NCBI GenBank assembly: GCA_964471915.1
Contig: CAYYID010000007.1
Location: 59,441-123,440, forward strand
Length of the DNA: 64,000 bases
Direction of reading: 5' to 3'
From: JAIEPW01 sp964471915
GTDB taxonomy: Bacteria > Acidobacteriota > Terriglobia > Bryobacterales > Bryobacteraceae
Of the stretch, positions 27,688 through 36,843 are shown in pieces. Positions within the stretch are counted from its first letter, which is position 1. Every line of letters starts with the position of its first letter. A model generated the notes under the pieces. The model made no database searches. It saw only the letters and a list, made by a program, of their open reading frames with translations, and was not told where the DNA came from. The position numbers and the translations under genes are program-made.

Positions 27688-28683
27688 CTACGGCCGCGCG
27701 AGGAACGTCTGCATCGCGGCCAGAACATCGTCGCCGCGATCGAACCAACAGTAGTGATTCGCGCGGTCGTACACGACAACCTGCGCATGCGGGTTGTTCT
27801 TCAGGGCCGCGATGCTGCTCTGCTGGTACTCGGAAAACACCCGCGCGACATCCTGGAAGTCCGCGCGTTTCTCCGCGGGAAGGTCGTCCAGGATGTTCGA
27901 AATGGCGAAGAAGCTCAGCGCGGGCGACGCCAGCTTCGCATAGTCCAGCTTCGCCTTCACGGTCCCTTCGCGGAGCGCCGGAACCGGGGGAAACGGCCGC
28001 GGCTTGAGCGAGCCGTCCGCCGCGCGGACGAATCCCTCGCGCGCCTCGGCCTCCAGTGACTCGTTCCAGAGGCTCCCGAACCTCGCCTTACCTCCGGCGA
28101 TGGTGCGCTCCAGCAGCGTCGCCTCGGGCGGCAGCTTGGGGAGCCTGGCCAGCATCGCCGCCATCATCGCGGACTCGGCCTTCGACAGCTCAGCCGGCAG
28201 GCGCGACCGGTCGTACGCGGCGTCCAGATAGACCAGCTTGACCACGCGCGCCGGATACGCCATCGCAAAGGCCGTCAATTCGTCCCCCGCGAGCGAGTGA
28301 CCGACGAGGACCGCCTTTGGGATTTTCATTGCGTCCAGGAACGCCGCGAGATCCGCCACCCGGGCTGGAACGTCGTAGCCGGTGTCCGGCCGGTCCGATT
28401 GTCCGAATCCGCGGCGGGTCATGCCGATAGCATGGAAGGCGGGCGTCTTCCCGCTGGATTGCGTGAACTTGGGCGCCAGAGTGTCGAACACGTGCGCCGT
28501 GTTGCCGAGCCCGGCGAGAAAGACCATCGCGTCGCCCGACCCGCCCCAATCCAGGAAGTGCAGCCGGACGCCGTTGGCCTCGACGAGGCCGCTCCGGTGG
28601 GGAGAAGCATCTTGCCACGGGTCCGCCGCTTGCGCCCGCAGGACGGCGCACACCAGGGCGAGCAAGGGAAGGAGCAGCTTCAT
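27688..28683 (-). CDS. Secreted alpha/beta hydrolase
   Basis: 331 residues with signal peptide ending near AQA. Fold features: oxyanion FLAGLGNTAHVF, nucleophile Ser130 in VLVGHSLAGDE, FGQSDRP, and a late His in DRANHYCWFDRGDD. Substrate unknown; esterase or peptidase-like. The gene ends convergently next to the hydroxyacid dehydrogenase and has a dispersed repeat just upstream. Confidence 0.88.
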   Translation of the reverse strand: MKLLLPLLALVCAVLRAQAADPWQDASPHRSGLVEANGVRLHFLDWGGSGDAMVFLAGLGNTAHVFDTLAPKFTQSSGKTPAFHAIGMTRRGFGQSDRPDTGYDVPARVADLAAFLDAMKIPKAVLVGHSLAGDELTAFAMAYPARVVKLVYLDAAYDRSRLPAELSKAESAMMAAMLARLPKLPPEATLLERTIAGGKARFGSLWNESLEAEAREGFVRAADGSLKPRPFPPVPALREGTVKAKLDYAKLASPALSFFAISNILDDLPAEKRADFQDVARVFSEYQQSSIAALKNNPHAQVVVYDRANHYCWFDRGDDVLAAMQTFLARP

Positions 28684-28743
28684 GGGGTCGATGCTAGCAC
28701 GCTGGTTCGGCAGGGACGGCGCGGGATCGACGCAGAGCCTTGC

Positions 28744-28806
28744 GGGGCTTGTCGCTTGTTGACGCCGGGCGGCTCTGCGGACTTTGGTCCTCGGCTACAG
28801 GCGGGG
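28744..28806. repeat. Dispersed intergenic repeat, copy 2
   Basis: GGGGCTTGTCGCTTGTTGAC, a short GC spacer and ACTTTGGTCCTCGGCTACAG then GCGGGG; same order as copy 1 (10572-10646) with many transitions and a shorter spacer. The rest of the 200-base gap (28684-28886) holds no gene. Confidence 0.65.
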
Positions 28807-28886
28807 TAAGTCCGAGCCGGTTCTCGATCCAACAGGTTTTTCACCAGAGCCCGAGCCAGTTCGGCGGCAGTCGGGCGGGAGCAAGC

Positions 28887-29987
28887 TCAGGAGCCGAAGC
28901 AGTAGAGCTTGCCGTCCTGCGCGCCGATCACGATGCGGCCCTGGGACACGGCGGGCGAGGCGGACAGCGGCGCGCCCGCCGTGAACTCCCACAGCTTCGC
29001 GCCGGTCTTCAGGTTCAGGACATAGAAGTTCCCGTCGTTCGAACCGACGAAGACGCGCTCGCCGACCACCGCTGGCGAGGACTCGACGCGCGCCTTGGTC
29101 CCGAAACTCCACACGATGCGGCCGGTCTTCTCTTCCAGTCCATAGACGAACTTGTCGCGGCCGCCCAGGATCGCCTTGCCATCGGCGAGCGCGGCCGAGG
29201 AGTAGAACGGAAACTGGCGCTTCGGGTTCTCATACCGCCACAGGCGCTTCTTGGTCTTGAGGTCGAAAGCCAGCACGTCGTTGTCGTAGGTGCCGAAGTA
29301 CGCGACCCCAGCGCCCATCGCCGGCGAGGCGCCGATGTAGGATCCCGTGGGGATCTGGTTGATTTCCTTGCCGTCGGTGACGCGGATGCCGCGCAGGACG
29401 CCGTCACAGCCCGAGATGTAAGCCAGCCCGTCGGCCACCGCCGCGGTGGCGTGCACCGGTCCGTTGGTCTTGAACTCCCAGGCTTTCTTGCCGTCCTTGA
29501 GCGAGATGCCGTACAGGTTGCCGTCGTAGGACCCGATCACCACGCGGTCGCCGACGATCACCGGCGAGGCTTTGATCTCGTTCTGCGCGGTGAAGAGCCA
29601 AGCCTGCTGGCCGTCCTTGACGTTCACCGCGTAGACATTGCCGCCGAGGTCGCCCGCCACCACGAGGCCCTGCGCTACGGCGGGCGAGGACTCGCCGATC
29701 GGTTCCTTGGTCTTGAAACGCCACCGGACTTTGCCGTCGGCGAGGTTCAGCGCGAGGATCTCGCCGGCCTGGGAGCCGAGGTAGACCACGCCGTCGGCGA
29801 TGGCCGCGGACGACTCGATGGGCTCTCCGGCGTCGAACGTCCAGAGCAATTTCAGATTGGCGGGTACCGGCGAGGCGGTAACGCCGGTGAGGCGCGGGTT
29901 GCCGCGGAACTGCGGCCAGTCGTCCTTAGCCTGGGCCAGTAGGGCCGGGGCGCAGAGCGCCGCGAGCGGCAGCATCAGTAGGCGCAT
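28887..29987 (-). CDS. Secreted PQQ-type beta-propeller repeat protein
   Basis: 366 residues with signal peptide (LPLAALCAPALLAQ). At least seven blades with the pattern (V/A)YxGSxxGxLYAL then DGKxxWxF, for example GVVYLGSQAGEILALNLADG, NVYAVNVKDGQQAW and LYGISLKDGKKAWEF. The fold is like BamB/PQQ_2 propellers, but there is no lipobox Cys, so it is probably a soluble periplasmic or secreted scaffold. It overlaps the alcohol dehydrogenase gene end by 13 bases, so the two are probably cotranscribed. Confidence 0.9.
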   Translation of the reverse strand: MRLLMLPLAALCAPALLAQAKDDWPQFRGNPRLTGVTASPVPANLKLLWTFDAGEPIESSAAIADGVVYLGSQAGEILALNLADGKVRWRFKTKEPIGESSPAVAQGLVVAGDLGGNVYAVNVKDGQQAWLFTAQNEIKASPVIVGDRVVIGSYDGNLYGISLKDGKKAWEFKTNGPVHATAAVADGLAYISGCDGVLRGIRVTDGKEINQIPTGSYIGASPAMGAGVAYFGTYDNDVLAFDLKTKKRLWRYENPKRQFPFYSSAALADGKAILGGRDKFVYGLEEKTGRIVWSFGTKARVESSPAVVGERVFVGSNDGNFYVLNLKTGAKLWEFTAGAPLSASPAVSQGRIVIGAQDGKLYCFGS

Positions 29988-31072
29988 TGATAGATCTCCA
30001 TGGCTCCCGCCGCGTCGAACGGCCGGGGATTGAACTTGCCGGTCCACTGGAGCGCGGCGGCGGCGGCGAGTTTGGGGAAGCTGGCTTCAGGGATCTCCAG
30101 TTCACGCAAGCCGCCCGGCAGGCCGGCCGCCTCGGCCATGCCCCGCAGCCGGTTCTTGAGGTCCGCGTGCAGGTCCCGGTAGCTGACCGCCTGCTCGTTC
30201 CAGTGCACCACGTGCCGCAGCAGCGTGGCGATGGCCACGCCGTGGATGACGCCGAAATCGGCGGTGAGGGGATTGGCGCAGGCGTGCGTGGAGCCGAGCA
30301 TCGAGTTCTCGATCGCCCAGCCGGCGAGATAAGCGCCCACCTGCATGGCGCCGCGCGCCTCGATGTCGTCCGGGTGCGTGAGCACGCGCTCGAAGTTGCC
30401 TTCGAGCAACCGCCAGGCCTCGCGGGAGAAGCACTCGGAAATGGGCGTCCGCCGCGTGGTGACGAAGGTCTCGACCGCGTGTGAGACGGCGTCATAGCCC
30501 GAGGCGGCGGTGACGGCGCGCGGCTGGGTCACGGTGAGTTCGGGGTCGAGGATCGCGACGCGGAACGCGGCCTGCGGGTCGCCGCACGCCATCTTTACGT
30601 GCGTGGCGGCGTCGGAAATGATGGCGTAAGTTTGCGCCTCGCTGCCCGTGCCCGCGGTGGTCGGGACTCCGATCATCGGCAGCATGGGTCGCGTGGCCTT
30701 GCCCCAGCCCCAGTAGTCGTGCATCGCGCCGCCGTTGGTGAGGACGAAGTTGATGGCCTTGGCGCAGTCGAGCGAACTGCCGCCGCCGAGGGCGGCAATC
30801 AGGTCCGGGCGGGCGTCGGCGGCGGCCAGCCGGCCGGCTTCCACCTGGGCGGTGTCGGGGTTCGGGCCGAAGCCACTGAACTCGAAGACTTCGATCCGGG
30901 ATCCTTCAAACGCGCGGCGGGCGCGGGCCGCGTAACCGGCTGCGATCATCCCCGGGTCCGTGACCAGGAGGACGCGGTGCGCGCCGAGTTCGCGCGCGAT
31001 TTCGCCGAGGCGCGCCAGCGTTCCCGGCCCGGAGAGAACCCGGGTGCGGACAGGAAGGTCGAAGGGTGTCAT
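29975..31072 (-). CDS. Iron-containing alcohol dehydrogenase
   Basis: 365 residues, group III dehydrogenase. NAD-binding GGGSSLDCAKAI, the loop PTTAGTGSEAQTYAII, metal-binding DAVSHAVE, MLGSTHACANPL and VIHGVAIATLLRHVVHWN, in normal order. Oxidises a primary alcohol or 1,2-diol, or reduces an aldehyde; substrate unknown. Full length. It precedes the beta-propeller gene on the same strand. Confidence 0.93.
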   Translation of the reverse strand: MTPFDLPVRTRVLSGPGTLARLGEIARELGAHRVLLVTDPGMIAAGYAARARRAFEGSRIEVFEFSGFGPNPDTAQVEAGRLAAADARPDLIAALGGGSSLDCAKAINFVLTNGGAMHDYWGWGKATRPMLPMIGVPTTAGTGSEAQTYAIISDAATHVKMACGDPQAAFRVAILDPELTVTQPRAVTAASGYDAVSHAVETFVTTRRTPISECFSREAWRLLEGNFERVLTHPDDIEARGAMQVGAYLAGWAIENSMLGSTHACANPLTADFGVIHGVAIATLLRHVVHWNEQAVSYRDLHADLKNRLRGMAEAAGLPGGLRELEIPEASFPKLAAAAALQWTGKFNPRPFDAAGAMEIYQCAY

Positions 31073-31261
31073 GGCCCAGTGCGAGCGGAGGTAATCCCAG
31101 TATATCGACGCTCGGGCGGACGGAAAGTCGCAGAATCAGCGGGGACAGCGCGCGAGCCGCCAGCGCTGCCGGCGAGGATCCGGAAGCGTTTGCTCGCGCG
31201 CTTCCTGAAGTAAGAACGGGCGGGAGGTCCGGCGGTTAGGCGGCCGCCTGCTGCCGCGGCG

Positions 31262-31750
31262 CTACACTTTGCGGCGCGCCCAGAATATGAAATCGGCCAG
31301 CGGCGGCTCCTCGCCCAACGTCCGGAATAGCTGCGCGATCTGCGCCCGGTGGTGGATCGAGTGCCCGAACAACTGCGTCAGGATCTCCTGCACCGTGTTC
31401 TCGTAGCTCTCGCCTTCGGTGCTCCGGTAGGCGATCACCCGCTCCGTTTCGGCCTCGTCGAGCTTCGCGAAGTGGGCGTCCCACTCGGCTTCCATGTCCG
31501 AGATGCGCTGCTTCACCTCCGCCAGGGGCAGCCCCTTAGGGAAGAACCCCTCCGGCGACTCGGCCCGCACGCCCATCCGGAACAACCAGAAGAGCCGCGC
31601 CACCGCCAGGTGCGTCAGGTGATCCAGGATCTGCTGGTACTCGGCGCGCGCTCCGTGGCGCGGCGCCAAGGTGTCCAACTGCTCGAACAGAACGCGGTAG
31701 GCTGCCTTCTCATACTCGAAGTTGCGGCGGAAGTGTTCGGCGATGGTCAT
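31262..31750 (-). CDS. DinB family metal-binding four-helix protein
   Basis: 162 residues with the DinB/YfiT-like bundle and three candidate metal-binding His: LDHLTHLAVARLFW near residue 45 and GHSIHHRAQIAQLF near residue 137. The family includes thiol transferases and damage-inducible proteins of unknown activity. It starts two codons after the SDR-like gene stop, so the two are cotranscribed. The 190 bases after the gene (31073-31261) hold no other feature. Confidence 0.88.
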   Translation of the reverse strand: MTIAEHFRRNFEYEKAAYRVLFEQLDTLAPRHGARAEYQQILDHLTHLAVARLFWLFRMGVRAESPEGFFPKGLPLAEVKQRISDMEAEWDAHFAKLDEAETERVIAYRSTEGESYENTVQEILTQLFGHSIHHRAQIAQLFRTLGEEPPLADFIFWARRKV

Positions 31751-31753
31751 GTC

Positions 31754-32386
31754 TCAGTACCCGATAAGAGGCGTCTGGTGCAGGTATTCGTTCGAAGTCA
31801 ACTGTTCCACGGTGAACTTCGCCACGTCGCCCACGGAGACTTCGGTCATGGTAACGCCGTCCAGCTTCGTCGCCACCCGCAGCTCGCCCGGACGGGACGG
31901 ACCCTCCACGAACGACACCGGACGCACGATCACCCAATCCAGGCCGCTGGCCTTGATCAGCTCCTCCTGCCGGGTCTTGTCCTCATAGAGCGGCTTGGTG
32001 ATCAGCGGATAGACGATGTTGTCGTACACGAATCCGCCGTGGCCTTTGCTGTCGCCGGCGCCGATGCCGGTGATGGCGACCAGGCGCTGGATGCCGTTCG
32101 TCTTCATCACCTCGAGCAGGACCTTCGTGGAGTCCGAGAACAAGGTGGTCGCCCGCCCGGGAGGCGCGCCGATGGCCTGCACCACCGCGTCATAGCCCAG
32201 CGAGATGCGCTGCAGGACCCGGTCGTCCATGGCGTCGCCGGGCATCACGGTCAGCTTCGGGTGCCGCAAGTTCGCGAGCTTGGCCGCGTTGCGGACCAGC
32301 GCCAGCACCTCGTGGCCGCGCTCCAGCGCTTCCGCCACCACCAGCCGGCCCACACGTCCGGCTCCGCCCAGAACCATTACCTTCAT
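31754..32386 (-). CDS. NAD(P)-binding NmrA/atypical SDR protein
   Basis: 210 residues, Rossmann fold from the first residues (VMVLGGAGRVGRLVVAEAL), AVVQAIGAPPGRATTLF, AITGIGAGDSKGH and WVIVRPVSFVEG. These are atypical SDRs that bind NAD(P) as sensors or reductases; a Tyr-x3-Lys is not obvious. Coupled to the DinB gene; divergent from the beta-propeller protein gene 32429. Confidence 0.88.
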   Translation of the reverse strand: MKVMVLGGAGRVGRLVVAEALERGHEVLALVRNAAKLANLRHPKLTVMPGDAMDDRVLQRISLGYDAVVQAIGAPPGRATTLFSDSTKVLLEVMKTNGIQRLVAITGIGAGDSKGHGGFVYDNIVYPLITKPLYEDKTRQEELIKASGLDWVIVRPVSFVEGPSRPGELRVATKLDGVTMTEVSVGDVAKFTVEQLTSNEYLHQTPLIGY

Positions 32387-32428
32387 CAAAACTCCCGAGT
32401 CAACGTGGAAAATAGAGTGGAGACCTTC

Positions 32429-33529
32429 ATGATAGCGCGACTTCTGCTTTTTCCGGTCGTGGCGGCGGCCGCCACCAGTGCGTACCTCGACAACTTCGGG
32501 CACGTGATGATCCGCACCAGCCTGGCGGCGTATCCGGCCACCACCCGGCGCGCCGCCGAGCTGTCGCTGAGCGCCGACGGACGCCTGCTGCTGTTCACCC
32601 GCGACGAGGAGGGCACGGCCCGTTCGCTGCTGGTGTGCGACACGCACACCCGCCGCTCCCGCGTGCTGGTCTCCGGCGAGGTCCGCTCCGGACACTTCGC
32701 GCCGGGCGGCGATCGCGTGGCGTTCTTGAAGTACAGCGGGCAGAACTGGCAGCTTTGGGTGACGCCGCTCGACGACGCCCAGAAAGCCGCACCGGTGTAC
32801 CGCGAGAACCTGGAAGGTTTCTCGGGCTGGTCCGCGGACGGCAGCGCCCTGCTCGCCTTCGACGCCAACGCCGTGCTCTGGATTTCGCCGGAGGGCCGCG
32901 TGCTGCGCTCGGTCCCGCGCGCGGAGATCTACGGAACGCAATTGCAGCGGATGTCGAGCGACCGGATCCGGCTGCGTCCCAGCCAGCCGGACGTGCTGCT
33001 GCTGACGGCCTACTTCGCCGAGGCGCCGCGCAACGCGCCGGTCGACGAATCCGGCAACTTCTCCGGGGTCTTCACCTACGATCTGCGCGCGAAGAAGCTG
33101 CAGCCCGTCACCGGGCCGGACTTCTACGGCACTTCTGGGGAGTGGTCCGCCGCCGGGGACCGCATCCTGCTCACCCGGCGCGAACCGAGCGGGCGGACGG
33201 CGATCTACCAGACGCCGTGGCGCGGCGCGGGGTTCAGCCGGATCGCCGCGGGATCGGGGATGGTGGAATCCGGCGCGGCGGAGCCGTTTGCGGGATTCTA
33301 CGTGTTCTCCAGCCGGGGTTCTTCGCTGCAGTTATGCGCCGGACCCGAGGTGCAGGTCCGCGCCGCCGGGGAACTGGAGCAGAGTCTCCGGGCCGCGCAC
33401 GCCCAGCATGCGGCCAGCGCCGGCGGGGGTATTTTCGTGGCTGGAACGGGCATCCGCACGACGGACGGCGGGCTCGCCGTCACCGCGTTGCGGGAGGTCC
33501 GCGCGCGGCGCTCCACGGACTGCCAGTAG
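32429..33529 (+). CDS. Secreted WD40/TolB-like beta-propeller protein
   Basis: 366 residues; signal MIARLLLFPVVAAAATS, GGAG eight bases before the ATG. TolB-like blade motifs SADGRLLLFTRDEEG, FAPGGDRVAFLKYS, WSADGSALLAFDAN and WSAAGDRILLTRREPSG indicate a propeller of about six blades, secreted or periplasmic. No enzyme motif. Unknown function. Confidence 0.8.
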   Translation: MIARLLLFPVVAAAATSAYLDNFGHVMIRTSLAAYPATTRRAAELSLSADGRLLLFTRDEEGTARSLLVCDTHTRRSRVLVSGEVRSGHFAPGGDRVAFLKYSGQNWQLWVTPLDDAQKAAPVYRENLEGFSGWSADGSALLAFDANAVLWISPEGRVLRSVPRAEIYGTQLQRMSSDRIRLRPSQPDVLLLTAYFAEAPRNAPVDESGNFSGVFTYDLRAKKLQPVTGPDFYGTSGEWSAAGDRILLTRREPSGRTAIYQTPWRGAGFSRIAAGSGMVESGAAEPFAGFYVFSSRGSSLQLCAGPEVQVRAAGELEQSLRAAHAQHAASAGGGIFVAGTGIRTTDGGLAVTALREVRARRSTDCQ

Positions 33530-33578
33530 GGCGCGGACGGGATACGTTTTCCCGCTGGGCAGTCGATAGAATCGGTGC

Positions 33579-34943
33579 ATGGCCGCGCGCGCTAAGAAAC
33601 CTCCCCTCACCCTGGCCTCCGCGGTCCTGAAGCGGCACTTCCCCCGGCTGCCGCTGGACCGCCTGATCGTCAGCAACCGGGAGTATCCGGTGCCTGCCCG
33701 GGTCGACTTGCAGCGCGCCCTGGACGACGAACTCGGGCGCTATAGGGGTACCCGCCAACTCGGGATCCATTGCGAGAGCAATTACGAAACGCTGACGCTC
33801 GGGCATCTGCTCGGCAACCATCACTCCCGCGTCGTGGTTGGGCCGCTCCAATTCGATGAAATCGACCTCGGGGAGGCGGTTCCCGCCCGCTGCGTGCAGC
33901 GCGCCATGTGGCTCGCCACCGACGGGCGGATGCCCTTCGCCGTCATCCTCGGTCCCGTCAAGCAGGTGACCTTTTCCTCCGGCACCAACCTCGAGATCGC
34001 GGTCCCGCCCGGCGAACAGGGCGAGCGACTGGCGCGGAGCCTGCTCGACGCCATCGAGTTGCGCGTGCGGGGCGCCGCCTCGTACCGGGGCCGCGTCATC
34101 TCTCTCGAACAGACGGATCGCTATAGCGGCGCCATGGGGAACATCCGCGTCCACAAGCTCCGCACCGTGACGCGGGACCAGATCGTGCTGCCGGAGGCCA
34201 CGCTTGCCATGCTGGACCGCAACGTCCTGGGCTTTGTCGCACAGCGCGGGAGGCTCAAGGCGCTCGGCATGCCGGGCAAGAAAGGACTCCTGTTTCACGG
34301 CCGCCCCGGCACCGGCAAAACGCATACCATCCACTACCTGGCCGACGCCTTGCCGGATCATACGACGCTGCTGATCACCGCCGAGCAGGTGGGCATTCTC
34401 CATCACTACTTCCAGCTCGCCCGGTTTCTGCAGCCGGTCATCATCGTGATCGAGGACGCGGACCTGATTGCGCGCAGCCGCGAACAGATGTCGGGAAGCT
34501 GCGGCGCGGAGGCCTTGCTGAACCAGCTCCTGAACGAAATGGACGGCCTGCGCGAGGACGCCGAGATCCTGTTCATCCTGACCACGAACCGGCCCGACGA
34601 GATGGAGGCCGCCCTCGCGGCGCGCCCGGGCCGCATTGACCAGGCCATCGAATTCCCGCTCCCGGATGAGGACGGCCGACGGAAGCTGGTCCGGCTGTAT
34701 GCGGGTGGGCTGGACCTGGACGAGGACGCCGTCGCTTCGGTAGTGAACCGGACGGCCGGGGGCAGCGCGGCACTAATCAAGGAATTGATGCGCAGGGCGG
34801 CGCAATTTCTGATGGAGAGCGGGGACCAGCGGATCAGAGCGGCGCATTTCGACGCGGCGCTCGAGGAGATGCTGTTCTCGGGTGGATCGTTGAACGCGGC
34901 GCTCCTGGGCGGCGGCGAGGTGGCCGGGGGACGGCCCAACTAA
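33579..34943 (+). CDS. AAA+ ATPase with unknown N-terminal domain
   Basis: 454 residues. Residues 1-225 are an alpha/beta region I do not recognise; it is followed by an FtsH/VCP-like AAA domain: Walker A GRPGTGKTH (241-249), Walker B VIIVIEDADL (about 288-297), SRH with two Arg (LAARPGRIDQAIEFPLP) and an AAA lid. No transmembrane segment and no HExxH protease domain. It may remodel or extract proteins. It stands between the propeller gene and hicBA. Confidence 0.9.
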   Translation: MAARAKKPPLTLASAVLKRHFPRLPLDRLIVSNREYPVPARVDLQRALDDELGRYRGTRQLGIHCESNYETLTLGHLLGNHHSRVVVGPLQFDEIDLGEAVPARCVQRAMWLATDGRMPFAVILGPVKQVTFSSGTNLEIAVPPGEQGERLARSLLDAIELRVRGAASYRGRVISLEQTDRYSGAMGNIRVHKLRTVTRDQIVLPEATLAMLDRNVLGFVAQRGRLKALGMPGKKGLLFHGRPGTGKTHTIHYLADALPDHTTLLITAEQVGILHHYFQLARFLQPVIIVIEDADLIARSREQMSGSCGAEALLNQLLNEMDGLREDAEILFILTTNRPDEMEAALAARPGRIDQAIEFPLPDEDGRRKLVRLYAGGLDLDEDAVASVVNRTAGGSAALIKELMRRAAQFLMESGDQRIRAAHFDAALEEMLFSGGSLNAALLGGGEVAGGRPN

Positions 34944-34989
34944 GAGCTGCGCATCGGTACTCCAGGACTCCCCGCGGTACACTGGGGCC

Positions 34990-35181
34990 ATGACGTACCG
35001 GGTGATTCTACGCCGATCGGAGGAAGGCTTTGCGGTGTCCTGCCCGGAACTGCCGGGTTGTCAATCACAAGGTGCAACCGAGGGAGAGGCGCTCGAGAAC
35101 ATCCAGGATGCGATCCGGGAATACCTGGCCGCGCAGGCCATGCTGAAAGAGGGCGTCGAAATTCGCGAAGTGACGGTCTGA
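34990..35181 (+). CDS. hicB: HicB family antitoxin
   Basis: 63 residues with the partial RNase H-like HicB fold: YRVILRRSEEGFAVSCPELP followed by GCQSQGATEGEALENIQDAI. Binds and neutralises HicA. The small form lacks a DNA-binding C-terminus. Directly followed by hicA with one base between stop and start. Confidence 0.92.
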   Translation: MTYRVILRRSEEGFAVSCPELPGCQSQGATEGEALENIQDAIREYLAAQAMLKEGVEIREVTV

Positions 35182-35182
35182 A

Positions 35183-35395
35183 GTGCCGAAGCTGCCCGGA
35201 GTCCCGCACGCGCAGGCTATCCGCGCGCTGGAGAAGCTCGGATACCATGTACTGCGGGAAGGCAAGCACGTCGTCATGACCGATGGAGAACGGCTGATCG
35301 TCGTGCCGCGAAACACCCCGATCAACGCATTCACAATGGGCTCGATTGTCGTGGCGACGGGTCTTACGGTGGAACAGTTTCGCAAACTGCTCTGA
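35183..35395 (+). CDS. hicA: HicA family mRNA interferase toxin
   Basis: 70 residues, GTG start. Double-stranded RNA-binding-like HicA fold: VPHAQAIRALEKLGYHVLR, the catalytic-type His in EGKHVVM, and RNTPINAFTMGSIVVATGLT. As an RNase it would cut mRNA when HicB is degraded. Order hicB-hicA is the reverse of the E. coli module but common elsewhere. Confidence 0.92.
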   Translation: MPKLPGVPHAQAIRALEKLGYHVLREGKHVVMTDGERLIVVPRNTPINAFTMGSIVVATGLTVEQFRKLL

Positions 35396-35420
35396 CGGGG
35401 CGCCAAACGGGAGATCCGAG

Positions 35421-36179
35421 CTAGCGCAAGCTGGAGCGCAAGTTTTCAGCTATCTGAAGCGACTGCTTTGCCGCAGCTCGCACTCCGTCTTGCGCCTCCG
35501 TGTTCTGAGTCACGCGGGTTAGAGCCGCGATAGCTTCCGCGATGGCGGCCTTTGCTTCGCTGAGTTTGCCGCTCCGGGCCAAGGCCAACGCCAGATACAT
35601 CTTCGAGTCACCAAAGTGCTTCGTGTAGACCATCTTGATGTCGGCGAACTCGGTATTCTCGGCGCTGCCCGCGAACCCCGCGGCCGATTCTTGAAGCATG
35701 CCAACCGCGGCGCCCAGATCGCCTGCAATGATCAGCGCGACACCAAGATCCTGCTGGCCTTCGGCGCACTCCGATGAGTAGTCGTCCGAGCCCGGCTTCG
35801 CCGCGCACTCCTTCCCCTGAGCTTCGAGCCGCTTCCGGTAGGCCTGGACGGCATCGGCCGGCCGCAGCAGATCCAAGTAGACCAGGCCGAATTGCTTGAA
35901 GACCGTGACTCTGCGCGAATCCAGGAAGGAGTGCCTTCGGATCATTTCCAGCGCTTGTTCGAGGGCGGAGATCGCTTCGGTGTGTTTCTTTGCGGCTCGG
36001 GCGTTGCGAGCGGCCTCGATCTTCGCGTCGCACTCCGCTTCGATCTTCAACTGCTCCTTGGGAATCCCGGCGGAGACTGTAACCGAATCCTTCCGCGACG
36101 GCAAGGGTTGGGGTTTCTGCGCAACCACGATTCCTGACGATAAGCCTGCGAAACAAACCAGCGAGATGAAGTGCAGCAT
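35421..36179 (-). CDS. Secreted TPR-like repeat protein
   Basis: 252 residues with signal peptide (SLVCFAGLSSGIVVAQ). TPR-like helices, for example AAKKHTEAISALEQALEMI, FGLVYLDLLRPADAVQAYRK, QQDLGVALIIAGDLGAAVGM and MYLALALARSGKLSEAKAAI. It likely acts as a protein-protein interaction platform in the periplasm. No specific family recognised. Its neighbours are toxin-antitoxin genes, with no clear link. Confidence 0.8.
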   Translation of the reverse strand: MLHFISLVCFAGLSSGIVVAQKPQPLPSRKDSVTVSAGIPKEQLKIEAECDAKIEAARNARAAKKHTEAISALEQALEMIRRHSFLDSRRVTVFKQFGLVYLDLLRPADAVQAYRKRLEAQGKECAAKPGSDDYSSECAEGQQDLGVALIIAGDLGAAVGMLQESAAGFAGSAENTEFADIKMVYTKHFGDSKMYLALALARSGKLSEAKAAIAEAIAALTRVTQNTEAQDGVRAAAKQSLQIAENLRSSLR

Positions 36180-36214
36180 AACGGCAGTATCATGACGGAA
36201 TTATTCCGCGAACT

Positions 36215-36595
36215 CTACCGAATCAGCTTGACCCGCAGTTGCTCCGTCTCGAAATCCTTCCAGGCACGATCCGCGGTCACCGCCGTCAGCCCGTGAGCCA
36301 TGGCCGTCCCCAAACACGCCCGGTCGCCGAGCGAGATCGCGTTGCCAGTCACCGGCGCGCACAGACAGGCGTTCGCGATCGCCGGGCCTTCGAACGGCAA
36401 GCTTGGCAACCGCTGGCTGTCGAGCACCTCGCGCGCCGTCGCCAGGCTCATGCCGGCCTTCCGCAATGCCAGCAGAACTTCGAGCGCCGACACCGCGGAC
36501 ACCGCGCTCTCATCGAGAACCTCGCGGGCCGCGGCCTCGCCTGGTTCGGCGAAGAACAGGGCCAGCAACGCCGACGCATCCAACAGGTAGGTCAT
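36215..36595 (-). CDS. vapC: VapC-type PIN domain ribonuclease toxin
   Basis: 126 residues, PIN fold with acidic metal-binding residues: Asp6 (YLLDASALLAL), Glu39 (SALEVLLALRK), Asp91 (SLGDRACLGTAMA) and Asp109 (AVTADRAW). Cleaves RNA when released from antitoxin. Overlaps vapB by ATGA, the usual toxin-antitoxin coupling. Confidence 0.93.
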   Translation of the reverse strand: MTYLLDASALLALFFAEPGEAAAREVLDESAVSAVSALEVLLALRKAGMSLATAREVLDSQRLPSLPFEGPAIANACLCAPVTGNAISLGDRACLGTAMAHGLTAVTADRAWKDFETEQLRVKLIR

Positions 36596-36843
36596 CCGCT
36601 CTCCCGCTGGGCTTCGCGCTTCCGGTCGGCCAGGAAGGCGTCGACGACCGAGTCTTTCTGCAAACCACGGCAAAGCTCCTGAGCCCGGCGCACCGCGCTC
36701 TCGCGAGTCCACACCTGCAACTGACCCTCGGCGGTGATGCCGACGATCACCGGAGTGTCGGCGGTCCAGCCGAGTTGTTCGCGGAACCGTGCCGGCACGA
36801 GAACCCTGCCGAACTTGTCGATCTTTGCCAGTTCCGTATCCAT
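36592..36843 (-). CDS. vapB: AbrB-fold antitoxin VapB
   Basis: 83 residues. N-terminal swapped-hairpin (SpoVT/AbrB) DNA-binding domain: AKIDKFGRVLVPARFREQLG, then a helical C-terminus (RRAQELCRGLQKDSVVDAFL) that wraps VapC. Represses its own promoter, which here overlaps an inverted repeat at the start codon. Confidence 0.9.
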   Translation of the reverse strand: MDTELAKIDKFGRVLVPARFREQLGWTADTPVIVGITAEGQLQVWTRESAVRRAQELCRGLQKDSVVDAFLADRKREAQRESG

